Shown one piece after another: positions 1 through 8,010 of a stretch of DNA of 10,178 bases (position 1 is the first letter of the stretch; every line of letters begins with the position of its first letter). The stretch is taken from contig JACIYD010000030.1 in NCBI GenBank assembly GCA_014360105.1, forward strand, positions 1-10,178, written 5' to 3'. The notes under the pieces are model-generated. The model ran no database searches and was not told the origin of the DNA. It saw only the letters and a program-made list of their open reading frames with translations. A program made the position numbers and the translations under genes. The DNA comes from Clostridia bacterium (GTDB lineage Bacteria; Bacillota; DSM-521; Neomoorellales; SLTJ01).

Positions 1-790
1 GATCCTGCATCCCCACCAAAAGATCGCCCGCCACCAGTTCCAGGCAGGCCTCGATGAGCAGCTTTTCCTTGAAGGGGTCCCCCACCTGCACCGCCGGCCG
101 CCGCGCGGCGGAAGCCTCGCTCAACTCCTCGGAGGCAAAAGTCGCGCCGTGGATGCCGTCCCTGCCGGTGCGCGCCCCCACGAGCATGACCGCATTCCCG
201 GGCCCGGCGGCCACGCCGCGTTGCAGTTGTTCTTTGCGCAAAAGCCCCACGCACATTACGTTCACCAGGGGGTTACCCGCATAGGAAGGATCGAAGTATA
301 CTTCCCCGCCCACCGTGGGGACGCCGATGCAATTGCCGTACCAGGCAATGCCGGCGACCACACCGCCGAAGAGATAGCGGTTGCGGGGCTCGTCCAGTTC
401 GCCGAAGCGCAAAGAATCGAGCAGCGCGATCGGTCGCGCCCCCATGGCGAAAATATCGCGCACGATGCCGCCGACGCCGGTGGCCGCGCCCTGAAACGGC
501 TCTACCGCCGAGGGATGGTTGTGGCTTTCCATTTTGAAGGCCACCGCCAGCCCGTCGCCGATGTCCACCACCCCCGCGTTTTCCCCGGGACCCTGGATCA
601 CCCAGGGGGCGGTGGTAGGGAACTGGCGCAGTACGGGCCGGGAGTTCTTGTAGCCACAGTGCTCCGACCACATTACGGCAAACATGCCTAATTCCACGTA
701 GTTCGGCTCCCGACCCAGGAGGGAGCAGATGCGCGCGTATTCCTCGTCGGTCAGGCCCATTTCTCGCCACGGCGTTGCTTGCGAACCCAC
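1..790 (-). CDS. purL: phosphoribosylformylglycinamidine synthase subunit PurL, N-terminal part (3' end off window)
   Basis: Catalytic large subunit of the three-part FGAM synthase (PurLQS), which converts FGAR, ATP and glutamine-derived ammonia to FGAM in the cytosol. The visible 263 residues carry clear small-PurL landmarks: [13 protein letters not shown] (residues 39-51), [20 protein letters not shown] (85-104), [18 protein letters not shown] (110-127), [17 protein letters not shown] (147-163), and [16 protein letters not shown] (205-220), which fits the glycine-rich nucleotide-binding region. I chose the GTG at 790-788. It is the only start between an in-frame stop (796-794) and the conserved MGLTDEEY at residue 11, and it follows a G-rich ribosome site (GGGGG at 802-798). 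The gap to the purQ stop is only 18 nt, so the two are surely cotranscribed. The frame is open to the left edge; the full protein of this short class is usually about 730-750 residues, so roughly two thirds is missing. Confidence 0.97.
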   Translation of the reverse strand, partial: MGSQATPWREMGLTDEEYARICSLLGREPNYVELGMFAVMWSEHCGYKNSRPVLRQFPTTAPWVIQGPGENAGVVDIGDGLAVAFKMESHNHPSAVEPFQGAATGVGGIVRDIFAMGARPIALLDSLRFGELDEPRNRYLFGGVVAGIAWYGNCIGVPTVGGEVYFDPSYAGNPLVNVMCVGLLRKEQLQRGVAAGPGNAVMLVGARTGRDGIHGATFASEELSEASAARRPAVQVGDPFKEKLLIEACLELVAGDLLVGMQD

Positions 791-808
791 ACTTCAACCC
801 CCGCTCGT

Positions 809-1507
809 TCAAGACTTTTCCTTGAGCCAATGCACGATCGACTGCCAGAGCAAAAGGCCGTCGCGGTTACCCAGGATTTCCTCCGCACAGCGCTCCGGGT
901 GCGGCATCAGACCGAACACGTTGCCCTCCGGATTACAGATGCCCGCGATGTGCTCTAACGAGCCGTTGGGGTTCGCCTCCTCGCTCAGGTTACCGGAGGC
1001 ATCGCAGTAGCGCAGGACGATCTGTCCGCCCGCTGCGAGCGCCGCCAGGGTGGCCGGATCGCAGTAATAATTCCCTTCTTTGTGGGCAATGGGCAGGCGG
1101 AGCACCTGGCCCGGCCGGGCGAGGCAGGTGTACGGCGTGGCCGCATTTTCCACCCGCACCCAGACGTCCTGGCAGATAAACTGCAACGTTTTGTTTACCC
1201 GCATCGCGCCCGGCAGGAGCCCGGCCTCTAGCAGAATCTGGAAACCGTTGCAAATCCCCAGCACCAGGCCGCCTGCGTGGGCAAAGGCTGTCACCGCCTG
1301 CATCACCGGGGAGAAGCGGGCAATGGCCCCGGTGCGTAAGTAATCGCCGTAGGAAAAACCGCCCGGCAGGACGAGGCAATCAAAACCCCCAAGCTTTGTT
1401 TCGCCGTGCCAGACGTAGACGACTTCCACGCCCAATACCTGTTCCAGGACGTGGTAAACGTCCGCGTCACAATTGGAGCCGGGAAAAACGATTACCCCAA
1501 AGCGCAA
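809..1507 (-). CDS. purQ: phosphoribosylformylglycinamidine synthase glutaminase subunit PurQ
   Basis: Class I glutamine amidotransferase subunit of FGAM synthase. It hydrolyses glutamine and passes ammonia to PurL. The protein is 232 residues, normal for stand-alone PurQ. It opens with [14 protein letters not shown] and has [17 protein letters not shown] (47-63). The nucleophile elbow GICNGFQ holds Cys86, and the rest of the triad is His203 and Glu205 in GLMPHPER. The start is a TTG at 1507-1505, supported by a strong GGGGGAGG site about 7 nt upstream and by the family N-terminus beginning immediately. The first 16 nt lie inside the 3' end of purS in another frame, which suggests translational coupling; the stop is 18 nt before purL. 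The order purS-purQ-purL is typical of Bacillus and clostridia. Confidence 0.97.
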   Translation of the reverse strand: MRFGVIVFPGSNCDADVYHVLEQVLGVEVVYVWHGETKLGGFDCLVLPGGFSYGDYLRTGAIARFSPVMQAVTAFAHAGGLVLGICNGFQILLEAGLLPGAMRVNKTLQFICQDVWVRVENAATPYTCLARPGQVLRLPIAHKEGNYYCDPATLAALAAGGQIVLRYCDASGNLSEEANPNGSLEHIAGICNPEGNVFGLMPHPERCAEEILGNRDGLLLWQSIVHWLKEKS

Positions 1508-1776
1508 GGTTCTGCCTCCCCCGTGCCCCGTGCCGGCACGATCTCGAGGCGGTATTCTTCAATGACCGGGTTGGCCAGAAGCCGGGCGCACATCTCCTCC
1601 ACCGCCCGCCTGGCCTCTGCGGGATCGTTTGCCGCCAGCTTCACCTCGAGATACTTCCCCACGCGCACTTCTTCTACGGAAGAATAGTTAAGGGCGTGCA
1701 GGGCTTCGCGTACCGTCGCCCCCTGGGGATCGAGCACCCCCGGTTTGAGCATGATTTCAATCTTGGCCAAGTACAC
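1492..1776 (-). CDS. purS: phosphoribosylformylglycinamidine synthase subunit PurS
   Basis: Small structural subunit that bridges PurQ and PurL in the FGAM synthase complex and is thought to help channel ammonia. The ORF is 94 residues, slightly longer than the usual 80-85. It has the family pattern: a first strand [16 protein letters not shown], then [12 protein letters not shown], then VGKYLEVKL (39-47), and the C-terminal [18 protein letters not shown] (58-75). The extra tail ([14 protein letters not shown]) overlaps the purQ start by 16 nt and is probably unstructured. The start is a GTG at 1776-1774 with AAGAAGGG about 10 nt upstream. A 57-nt spacer containing a GC-rich hairpin separates it from purC. 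Confidence 0.95.
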   Translation of the reverse strand: MYLAKIEIMLKPGVLDPQGATVREALHALNYSSVEEVRVGKYLEVKLAANDPAEARRAVEEMCARLLANPVIEEYRLEIVPARGTGEAEPCALG

Positions 1777-1794
1777 CGTGCACCAACCCTTCTT

Positions 1795-1814
1795 GAGGCG
1801 GGCCGTGCCGCCTC
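1795..1814 (-). other. GC-rich hairpin between purC and purS
   Basis: Perfect 7-bp inverted repeat GAGGCGG / CCGCCTC with a 6-nt loop, inside the 57-nt purC-purS spacer and just ahead of the purS ribosome site. It has no following T-run on the transcribed (minus) strand, so it does not look like an intrinsic terminator. An effect on mRNA stability or on purS translation is possible but is inference only. Confidence 0.4.
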
Positions 1815-1833
1815 CGGCCCCTTGCCCGCCGTT

Positions 1834-2553
1834 TCATTCGACGGCCACGCGCTGCAGCCGCCGCAGTACCTCGTTGTAGGCCTCGGTCAGGCCACCCAGG
1901 TCGCGGCGAAAACGGTCCTTGTCCAGCCGGTCGCCGGTCTGAGCATCCCAGAAGCGGCAGGTATCAGGCGAGATCTCATCGCTCAAAAGTACCCGGCCGC
2001 GGCTCCGCGCGAACTCAAGCTTGAAATCCACCAAGACGATCCCCGCCCGCTCGAGAAAACGGGAGAGGATGCCGTTTACCCGCAGCGCCTGCTCCTTCAT
2101 TTCCGCCACTTCTTCCGCGGTAGCCAGGTCCAGTACGGCAACATGATCTTCGTTTACCAGAGGGTCGTGCAGCGCGTCCGATTTATAGTACAGCTCCGTT
2201 ACCGGCCTTTTCAAGGCCGTACCCTCGGCCAGCCCCAGGCGCTTGGCCATGCTGCCGGCCGCCAGGTTGCGTACCACCACTTCTACCGGGATAATTTCCC
2301 CTGCCTGGACCAGCATCTCCCTTTCGCCGACCATGGCGATAAAGTGAGACGGTATGCCCTTCTTACTGAGGAGCTCAAAAAGAAATGCGCTGATTTGCGC
2401 ATTATAGTACCCCTTACCCGGAATGACCGCCTTCTTCGCCCCGTCGAAGGCGGTGGCATCGTCTTTGAATTCCATCCAATAAAGGCCCGCCTCCGTGGTA
2501 TGATAGAGGCGCTTGGCCTTGCCTTCGTAAAGAAGCTCGCCCTTGGTCGCCAC
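1834..2553 (-). CDS. purC: phosphoribosylaminoimidazole-succinocarboxamide synthase (SAICAR synthetase)
   Basis: ATP-dependent ligase joining aspartate to CAIR to give SAICAR, step 8 of de novo purine synthesis. The protein is 239 residues, the normal length of the bacterial single-domain enzyme. Visible motifs in order are LLYEGKAKRLY near the N-terminus (glycine-rich ATP site), FKDDATAFDGAKK, IPVEVVVRNLAAGS (about 88-101), VDFKLEFA (about 175-182) and LSDEISPDTCRFWD (about 190-203), the last being the classic signature. Two adjacent starts are possible, TTG at 2556 and GTG at 2553. I prefer the GTG because GTG is the stronger codon and lies 9 nt from the GGAGG core at 2567-2563, against 6 nt for TTG. 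The gene follows purB after a 120-nt structured spacer and precedes purS. Confidence 0.97.
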   Translation of the reverse strand: MATKGELLYEGKAKRLYHTTEAGLYWMEFKDDATAFDGAKKAVIPGKGYYNAQISAFLFELLSKKGIPSHFIAMVGEREMLVQAGEIIPVEVVVRNLAAGSMAKRLGLAEGTALKRPVTELYYKSDALHDPLVNEDHVAVLDLATAEEVAEMKEQALRVNGILSRFLERAGIVLVDFKLEFARSRGRVLLSDEISPDTCRFWDAQTGDRLDKDRFRRDLGGLTEAYNEVLRRLQRVAVE

Positions 2554-2556
2554 CAA

Positions 2557-2676
2557 TCTTCCCCTCCCTCAAAGTGCCAGTTCTTGGGGCCTAGGCCTGG
2601 GTTTGCTCCGCCCCCGGCAATTTCCTGCCTTCGTGGTGGGGCTGCGCCCCGTAGGAGTACTCCCTTTCTTCTTGTC
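2557..2676 (-). other. structured purB-purC intercistronic spacer
   Basis: This 120-nt stretch has no plausible gene but is dense in inverted repeats. They are the 10-bp palindrome GGCCTAGGCC (2588-2597), a GGCA-n6-TGCC hairpin around 2616-2629, GGGGC-TGC-GCCCC (2638-2650), the palindrome GGAGTACTCC (2654-2663), and the 6-bp pair GTAGGA (2651-2656) / TCCTAC (2675-2680), which reaches into the purB stop codon. The purC ribosome site GAGGGAGGGG (2570-2561) sits at its end. No T-run follows any hairpin on the minus strand, so a simple terminator is unlikely. I do not recognise a named riboswitch. It may set the purB/purC expression ratio or be an mRNA processing site. Confidence 0.5.
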
Positions 2677-4005
2677 CTACTGCCCCTGCAAGGGTAAGCC
2701 GCCGTCTTCCTCCAGGCCGGCGCGGGAGAAAACGGCACCGAGGCGCCGCGTAAAGTAGGCGTAGTCGAAAAGCGCCGCCAGCTCTTCCCGGCCGAGATAG
2801 GCCGTAATTTCCGGGTCGGCCAGCACCAACTCCCGGAAATCCAGCCCTTCCTGCCAGGCGCGCATGGCCTGACGCTGCACCCAGGCATAGGCCGTCTCGC
2901 GCGCCACGCCCTTGGCCACCAGGGCAAGAAGCACGCGTTGCGAAAAGACGAGGCCGCGCGTTTGCTCCAGGTTGGCCCGCATCCGCTCCGGATAGACCTG
3001 GAGGTTTTCCATGATGTGAATGAACTTGGCGAGCATATAATCCACCAGAATGGTACTGTCCGGAATAATCACCCGTTCTACCGAGGAGTGGGTGAGGTCC
3101 CGTTCATGCCACAGGGCCACGTTCTCCAGCGCCGCCAGGGCGTTGGCCCGCACCACGCGCGCCAGCCCGGCCACCCGCTCGCAGGTGATGGGGTTGCGCT
3201 TGTGTGGCATGGCCGAGGATCCTTTCTGCCCCCTGGCGAACTGTTCCTCTACCTCCAAAGTCTCCGTGCGCTGCAGGTTCCGAATCTCCGTGGCAAACTT
3301 TTCCAGGGAACTGGCGATACCGGCCAGGACACAGAGATAATGCGCATGCCGGTCCCGCTGGATGATCTGGCTGGAAACCGGCGCGGGTTTCAGCCCCAGC
3401 TTGGCACACACGTAGGCCTCCACCTGGGGGTCAAGGTGGGCAAAGGTACCCACCGCGCCGGAAATCTTGCCCACACTGATCTCTTCCCGGGCGGCCTCCA
3501 GGCGGCCCAGGTGACGCTCGATTTCCTTGACCCAGAGCGCCAGCTTGAAGCCGAAGGTGATGGGTTCGGCGTGCACGCCGTGGGTACGGCCCATCATGAG
3601 CGTCTCCCGGTGCCGCCGGGCCAGTTCGGCCACCACTTCTCGCAGCCGCTGCAGCTTCTGCCGGATGAGGTCCGCCGCCTGGCGCATCTGGACGGCGAGC
3701 GCCGTGTCGAGGACGTCGGAGGAGGTCATGCCCAGGTGAATGTATTTGGCCGCGTCGCCAACCCTTTCCGCCACCGCGGTGAGGAAGGCCAGGACGTCGT
3801 GCCGCGTGGTCTCCTCCAAAACGGCGACCCGCTCCGGGTCGTAGCCGGCTTTGGCCTTAATCTCCGCCAGGGCTTCCCGGGGGATGTTGCCCAGCTCCGC
3901 CTGGGCCTCGCAGGCGTAGATTTCGATGGCCAGCCACAGGGCAAACTTGTTCTCTTCTGACCAGATCTTACCCATTTCCGGCAGAGTATAGCGCGTAATC
4001 ATCAT
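2677..4005 (-). CDS. purB: adenylosuccinate lyase
   Basis: Fumarase/aspartase-superfamily homotetrameric lyase that removes fumarate from SAICAR (giving AICAR) and from adenylosuccinate (giving AMP). It therefore serves both the de novo route and AMP formation. The protein is 442 residues, slightly above the 430 or so usual for Bacillus-type PurB. Landmarks are TRHDVLAF (68-75), [13 protein letters not shown] (90-102), [14 protein letters not shown] (139-152, general acid/base histidine region), QRDRHAHY (216-223) and the flexible catalytic loop [11 protein letters not shown] (262-272, with the Ser263/264 pair). The ATG at 4005 overlaps the purE stop as ATGA; a second in-frame ATG follows immediately. 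This arrangement points to translational coupling with purE. It is intact and unremarkable apart from the long structured spacer after it. Confidence 0.98.
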   Translation of the reverse strand: MMITRYTLPEMGKIWSEENKFALWLAIEIYACEAQAELGNIPREALAEIKAKAGYDPERVAVLEETTRHDVLAFLTAVAERVGDAAKYIHLGMTSSDVLDTALAVQMRQAADLIRQKLQRLREVVAELARRHRETLMMGRTHGVHAEPITFGFKLALWVKEIERHLGRLEAAREEISVGKISGAVGTFAHLDPQVEAYVCAKLGLKPAPVSSQIIQRDRHAHYLCVLAGIASSLEKFATEIRNLQRTETLEVEEQFARGQKGSSAMPHKRNPITCERVAGLARVVRANALAALENVALWHERDLTHSSVERVIIPDSTILVDYMLAKFIHIMENLQVYPERMRANLEQTRGLVFSQRVLLALVAKGVARETAYAWVQRQAMRAWQEGLDFRELVLADPEITAYLGREELAALFDYAYFTRRLGAVFSRAGLEEDGGLPLQGQ

Positions 4006-4517
4006 TCCTCACCCCGCAGTGCTTCAAGCTGCTGCGCCGCCTTTGCTTCCTGCTCTGCCGCCATTTTCTTCCGGTAAGCCTGCAGTTTGGCTGCCAAAGC
4101 CTCGTCCCGCACGGCCAGGATGGCCGCGGCCAAGAGAGCGGCGTTGCGCGCGGCATCGATGCCCACGGTGGCCACCGGTATACCCGGCGGCATCTGCACC
4201 ATCGCCAGCAGGGCGTCCAGGCCCCCCAGGGTACCGGCGGCAAGCGGGAGGCCGATTACCGGCAGCGTGGTCTGGGCGGCCACTGCGCCCGGGAGGTGCG
4301 CCGCCAGACCGGCTGCGGCAATGATCACCTCCAGACCCCGGCCGGCCGCGCTCGTTGCGTATCGGCGCACTTTTTCCGGCGTGCGGTGGGCGGAAGCCAC
4401 CACCACCTCACAGGGAATGCCCAGGCTCCGCAGCAGAGTGAGCGCCTCGCGCACGCGGGGCAGATCGCCGGGGCTGCCCACCATCAGTCCGACCCTCGGC
4501 TTTTCCGTTACGGTCAT
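4002..4517 (-). CDS. purE: PurE-type N5-carboxyaminoimidazole ribonucleotide mutase (divergent)
   Basis: PurE interconverts carboxylated aminoimidazole ribonucleotides to give CAIR, the substrate of PurC. The 171-residue length, position between DUF362 and purB, and conserved segments support the call: AHRTPEKV (catalytic histidine at about 44), AAHLPG (about 72-77), and [12 protein letters not shown] followed by NAALLAA. Several family positions are altered. The substrate-binding SxSD near the N-terminus is SPGD (residues 15-18), the GAGGAAHLPG block reads [10 protein letters not shown], and the usual AIGKAG(x)xN segment appears about two residues shorter (GIDAARN). The protein is intact and well placed, so it is probably functional, but it could be a divergent subclass. 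No purK is in the window. The ATG start has AAGGAG and AGGA upstream (45-nt gap after DUF362) and overlaps purB by 4 nt. Confidence 0.92.
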   Translation of the reverse strand: MTVTEKPRVGLMVGSPGDLPRVREALTLLRSLGIPCEVVVASAHRTPEKVRRYATSAAGRGLEVIIAAAGLAAHLPGAVAAQTTLPVIGLPLAAGTLGGLDALLAMVQMPPGIPVATVGIDAARNAALLAAAILAVRDEALAAKLQAYRKKMAAEQEAKAAQQLEALRGEE

Positions 4518-4562
4518 TTTTTCCTGCGTCTCCTTCCGCCTCCGGCCGCAAGCGGTAACCCT

Positions 4563-5681
4563 TTATATCCTGACCAACTCGTATTCCCGGCTGCCCAGGC
4601 CCAGGGCCGCGGCATAGGCCAGTTGGATCGTCCCGTCCACCCCGTGGATGGCCCAAAACTTGTCGTCGCCCACTCCTGCCTGCCCGTGGCGGCGGTCGTC
4701 CAGCCGTGTTCCGGCCAGGCCCGGTTGCTGTTTGACCAGGTCGTAGCAGGCCTGGTCGAGGGCCACGGGGTCTTGCGACGCCAGGATGCCGACGTCGGGT
4801 ACCACGGGCACGTCGCTCCAGGAGGGGCAGTCGCAATCCGGCGTCACGTCCAGGACGAAATTGACGAAGAAGGCCTTTCCCGGCTTGTCTTTCAAAACAC
4901 CGAAGGCATATTCCACGATGCGCTCCTGCAGGTCGGCGACCTCGGTTTTCCAGTTGATGGTGATGGCGCCGTGCGGACAGGTAACGACGCACTCCCCGCA
5001 GCCAAGACAGCGGTCGGCATCGATTTCGGCCACTTCCGCCACCCTGATCGCCGCGGCCGGGCACCACTGGAGGCAGCGTTTGCAGGCGCGGCAGACGGCC
5101 GCTCTAACCCGGGGCCGCACCACCGAATGCATCTGCTGCTTACCGCTGCGGGAACCGCAACCCATGCCGAGGTTCTTCAGCGCGCCCCCGAAACCGGTCG
5201 CCTCATGGCCCTTGAAATGGCTCAAGGCTACCAGAACGTCCGCAAAATAGACGGCACTGCTGATATGAACCTGGCGGAAATGCTTTTGGTTTATTTCCAC
5301 CTTCACATAGTCCTTGCCGGTGAGGCCGTCGGCAATGATGAGCGGGGCATTGACCGCCGCGTAGGCAAAACCGTTTTCCAGCGCCGTCTCCAGGTGATCG
5401 ACGGCGTTGGCCCGGCTGCCCCGGTAAAGCGTGTTGGCGTCGGTAAGAAAGGGCCTGGCGCCCCGCCGCTTTAATCTTTCCACGACGCGGCGCACGAACT
5501 GCGGCCTGAGATGCCTCGTGTTGCCCCGTTCCCCGAAATGCAGTTTCACCGCCACCAGCTCTCCTTTGGCCGCCACCTCGTCCAGGCCGGCGCGGCGCAA
5601 GAGGCGGTCGAGTTTGGCCAACAAGCTCCGGTTCCCGGTGGCCCGGGCATCGGTAAAGAAAACCCGGGAAGCCAAGAACAT
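4563..5681 (-). CDS. DUF362 family protein with two [4Fe-4S] ferredoxin motifs
   Basis: Iron-sulfur protein of the DUF362 family; its biochemical role is not established. From the ATG at 5681 it has 372 residues. The N-terminal DUF362 region runs to about residue 180 and includes VAVKLHFGERGNTRHLRP, FLTDANTLYRGSR, VALSHFKGHEATGFGGALKN and GMGCGSRSGK. A dicluster ferredoxin insert follows: Cys197, 200, 203, 207 (CRACKRCLQWCP) and Cys225, 228, 231, 235 (CLGCGECVVTCP). The C-terminal DUF362 part has TPDCDCPSWSD (Cys283, Cys285) and GILASQDPVALDQACYDL. No signal peptide or membrane segment is seen, so it is probably cytosolic. GTG codons at 5687 and 5684 are alternative starts; no strong ribosome site separates them. 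It lies 12 nt after the guaA stop and 45 nt before purE, so it is cotranscribed with purine genes, although no known purine step needs such a protein. Confidence 0.9.
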   Translation of the reverse strand: MFLASRVFFTDARATGNRSLLAKLDRLLRRAGLDEVAAKGELVAVKLHFGERGNTRHLRPQFVRRVVERLKRRGARPFLTDANTLYRGSRANAVDHLETALENGFAYAAVNAPLIIADGLTGKDYVKVEINQKHFRQVHISSAVYFADVLVALSHFKGHEATGFGGALKNLGMGCGSRSGKQQMHSVVRPRVRAAVCRACKRCLQWCPAAAIRVAEVAEIDADRCLGCGECVVTCPHGAITINWKTEVADLQERIVEYAFGVLKDKPGKAFFVNFVLDVTPDCDCPSWSDVPVVPDVGILASQDPVALDQACYDLVKQQPGLAGTRLDDRRHGQAGVGDDKFWAIHGVDGTIQLAYAAALGLGSREYELVRI

Positions 5682-5693
5682 CACCACCCGCGG

Positions 5694-7235
5694 CTATTCC
5701 CACTCAATGGTGGCCGGCGGTTTCGCCGTAATATCGTAGACCACCCGGTTCACCATCGGTACCTCGTTGACAATGCGCGAGGCGATACGGGCGAGCACGT
5801 CGTAAGGCAGGCGCGCCCAGTCTGCGGTCATCGCGTCCTCGCTGGTCACCGCGCGCACGATGATGGGATAGGCGTAAGTGCGCCCGTCGCCCATGACGCC
5901 CACGCTCCTGATCGAGGAAGGAAGAACGGCAAAGGCCTGCCAGACATCACGGTAAAGGCCGGCCAGGCGGATCTCCTCGACGACGATGGCGTCCGCCTGG
6001 CGGAGGATGGCCAGTTTCTCCGGGGTCACTTCGCCGAGAATACGGACCGCCAGGCCCGGGCCGGGGAAAGGATGCCGCCAGAGGATGTCCTCCGGCAGGC
6101 CCAGTTCCGATCCCACCCGGCGTACCTCGTCCTTAAAGAGCAGGCGGAGGGGCTCGATGAGCTTAAGCTCCATCTCGGCCGGCAGCCCGCCGACGTTATG
6201 GTGGCTTTTAATCGTCGCCGCCGTCGCCGTCCCGCTCTCGATCACGTCGGGGTAAAGGGTGCCCTGGACCAGGTAGTCTACGCGGCCCACCTTGCGCGCT
6301 TCTTCCTCGAAAACACGGATGAATTCGTGGCCGATGACCCGGCGCTTTTCTTCGGGGTCGGTGACCCCGGCCAGCTTGGCCAGAAACCGTGCCGCCGCAT
6401 CAACGTGGATCACCCGCAGCCCTTCGCGTGCCAGGCGCGGCGGCACGACTTCCGCTTCGCCCTCCCGCAAAAGCCCGTGGTCCACGAAGATGCAGGTGAG
6501 CCGTTCGCCTACCGCGCGGTGTACCAGCACGGCCGCCACGGTGGAGTCCACGCCCCCGCTCAAGGCGGCAATAACCCGCCCTTCGCCCACCGTTTCCCGG
6601 ATCTGCTCGATTTGCTCGTCAATGAAGGCACGCATCGTCCAGGTGCCCGTGCAGCCGCAAACGTCATAGAGAAAGCGCCGCAAGATCTCCTGGCCGAAGG
6701 GCGTATGTTGGACCTCGGGATGGAACTGTACCCCGTAAAGACGGCGCTGCGTGTCCCGCATCGCCGCCACCGGCGCGTAATCCGTCCGGGCGGTTACGAT
6801 AAAGCCGGGAGGGGTGGCGATGATTTGGTCCCCGTGACTCATCCAGACGTCCTGCTCTCGAGGCAGCCCGGCAAAAAGGGCATCTGTTGCATCCAGGACC
6901 GTGAGCCGCGCCCGGCCGTATTCCCGCCCCGGCGCCGCGGCTACCCGGCCGCCCAGAACGGCCGCCATCAGTTGCATCCCGTAGCAAATCCCCAGCACAG
7001 GCAGCCCCGAGCGGAAAACCGCAGGGTCACATTGCGGTGCCTCCTCGCCGTACACGCTGGCCGGGCCGCCGGAGAGAATAATACCGCGCGGTTTGTGCTG
7101 CATGATTTCCGCCCAGGGAGTGGAGTAAGGGAGGATCTCGCAGAAGACCCGGCATTCCCGTACCCGCCGGGCAATGAGCTGGTTATACTGGGCACCAAAA
7201 TCGAGAAGGATCACCGTTTCGCGCGCCGCGTCCAA
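5694..7235 (-). CDS. guaA: GMP synthase (glutamine-hydrolysing)
   Basis: Converts XMP, ATP and glutamine to GMP. With the TTG start at 7235-7233 the protein has 513 residues. The N-terminal class I amidotransferase domain starts [19 protein letters not shown] and has LGICYGMQL (Cys84 nucleophile), then MSHGDQ and VQFHPEV (His172, Glu174). The ATP-pyrophosphatase domain carries the P-loop ALSGGVDST (about 224-232). The C-terminal dimerisation domain has [17 protein letters not shown] and ends KPPATIEWE, the standard terminus. An ATG at 7268 would add 11 residues without family resemblance and has a poor ribosome site. The TTG follows GGGGGAGGAG at ideal spacing and gives the usual short N-terminus, so I prefer it. 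It lies between hpt and the DUF362 gene; guaB is not in the window. Confidence 0.97.
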   Translation of the reverse strand: MDAARETVILLDFGAQYNQLIARRVRECRVFCEILPYSTPWAEIMQHKPRGIILSGGPASVYGEEAPQCDPAVFRSGLPVLGICYGMQLMAAVLGGRVAAAPGREYGRARLTVLDATDALFAGLPREQDVWMSHGDQIIATPPGFIVTARTDYAPVAAMRDTQRRLYGVQFHPEVQHTPFGQEILRRFLYDVCGCTGTWTMRAFIDEQIEQIRETVGEGRVIAALSGGVDSTVAAVLVHRAVGERLTCIFVDHGLLREGEAEVVPPRLAREGLRVIHVDAAARFLAKLAGVTDPEEKRRVIGHEFIRVFEEEARKVGRVDYLVQGTLYPDVIESGTATAATIKSHHNVGGLPAEMELKLIEPLRLLFKDEVRRVGSELGLPEDILWRHPFPGPGLAVRILGEVTPEKLAILRQADAIVVEEIRLAGLYRDVWQAFAVLPSSIRSVGVMGDGRTYAYPIIVRAVTSEDAMTADWARLPYDVLARIASRIVNEVPMVNRVVYDITAKPPATIEWE

Positions 7236-7369
7236 AATGCTCCTCCCCCGAAATTCCGAAAAGTACATGGTGTAGTTCGCCTTTTGGCGGTGGATTCCTG
7301 CCCTCGCGGTCTAACTCACATCATCGAGCGTACCAGCCGTATACGGCCGGTGCGGTCGGCGGCCCCGCT
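7236..7369 (-). other. hpt-guaA spacer with strong hairpin
   Basis: The noncoding spacer contains an 8-bp stem (one G-T wobble) with a TATA loop at 7332-7351, centred on the perfect palindrome GCCGTATACGGC (7336-7347). Further along it has GGCAGGAA (minus strand, 7302-7295) followed by the small hairpin CGCC-AAAA-GGCG. The guaA ribosome site GGGGGAGGAG lies at 7249-7240. There is no T-run after the large hairpin, so a full intrinsic terminator is not supported. It may be an mRNA processing or stability element that separates hpt from guaA. Confidence 0.45.
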
Positions 7370-7882
7370 TCAAGTGGCTCGAAAGACAGCGATGTACGGC
7401 AACTGGCGGTAGTTCTCCGCATAATCCAGGCCGTAGCCGACAACAAAAACGTCCGGGATAACGAAGCCGCAGTAGTCGACCGGAACCTCGACCTGGCGCC
7501 GCTCCCGCTTGTCCAGCAAAACACAAGTCTTTAAACTGGCTGGCGAGCGAGCCTTAAGCACATCGAGCAGGTAGCGCAAGGTAAGACCGGTATCTACGAT
7601 GTCTTCCACCAGCAGCACGTGGCGCGCGTTCAGTGGCGTGTCGAGGTCCTTGAGAATGCGAACGACACCGGAACTCTTCGTCGCCGCGCCATAGCTGGCT
7701 ACGGCCATGAAGTCCACCGCCAGAGGCAGGGAAAGGTGACGCATCAGGTCGGCCAGGAAGATTACCGCTCCTTTGAGCACCCCGACCAACAGGAGGTCCT
7801 TGCCCTGGTAATCGGCTTCAATCGCCCGCGCCAGTTCTGTCACGCGCCTGGCGAGTTCTTGTTGCGTAAAGAGGATTTCCAC
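7370..7882 (-). CDS. hpt: hypoxanthine-guanine phosphoribosyltransferase
   Basis: Purine salvage enzyme that makes IMP or GMP from hypoxanthine or guanine plus PRPP; a cytosolic type I phosphoribosyltransferase. The 170 residues match the normal bacterial length. The PRPP-binding motif VLLVEDIVDTGLTL lies at 89-102. The earlier LVGVLKGAVIFLADL (32-46) and the loop VASYGAATKSSG (61-72) are typical, and the C-terminal FVVGYGLDYAENYRQLPYIAV (146-166) carries the hood residues of HPRTs. The GTG at 7882-7880 is the only good start before an in-frame TGA upstream, with GGTGA 6 nt ahead. It is the first gene of the cluster, about 75 nt downstream of the predicted transcription start, so it probably leads the whole purine transcript. 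Confidence 0.97.
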   Translation of the reverse strand: MEILFTQQELARRVTELARAIEADYQGKDLLLVGVLKGAVIFLADLMRHLSLPLAVDFMAVASYGAATKSSGVVRILKDLDTPLNARHVLLVEDIVDTGLTLRYLLDVLKARSPASLKTCVLLDKRERRQVEVPVDYCGFVIPDVFVVGYGLDYAENYRQLPYIAVFRAT

Positions 7883-7962
7883 CGCAGTTCACCAGTCACC
7901 GGTGCTGGGCCACGCCGGCACGCCCCCAACCGGATCTTAGCTACACGCTCCCGGCCGAACCC

Positions 7963-7992
7963 AATATAACAGTTGCCGGGCGGCCAGGTCAA
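7963..7992 (-). promoter_or_regulatory. sigma-A-type promoter for hpt and the purine cluster
   Basis: On the minus strand TTGACC (7992-7987) and TATATT (7968-7963) are separated by 18 nt, a good match to the housekeeping consensus. Transcription would start near 7956, giving hpt a leader of about 75 nt. A CCGAAC core like that of Firmicute PurR boxes lies at 7955-7960, but no second arm is visible, so PurR control cannot be claimed. Confidence 0.65.
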
Positions 7993-8010
7993 CTGCCATT
8001 AGCCTAACTT

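Noticed and set aside
2557..2676. ZTP or tetrahydrofolate riboswitch in the purB-purC spacer
   Set aside because: The inverted repeats are real, but the conserved loop sequences of these classes are not visible.
1396..2697. 433-codon plus-strand open frame opposite purQ/purS/purC
   Set aside because: It covers three well-supported minus-strand genes and reads as a mirror of them, with no motif of its own.
2938..5474. Long plus-strand frames opposite purB, purE and the DUF362 gene
   Set aside because: Codon-position effects in GC-rich DNA explain them; the opposite-strand genes have diagnostic motifs.
5511..7412. 633-codon plus-strand open frame opposite guaA
   Set aside because: It is antisense to a clear GuaA and has low-complexity, Arg/Pro/His-rich translation typical of GC-rich shadow frames, with no family resemblance.
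7955..7960. PurR box (CCGAAC) at the hpt promoter
   Set aside because: Only one six-base core is present, without the second inverted copy at the expected distance.
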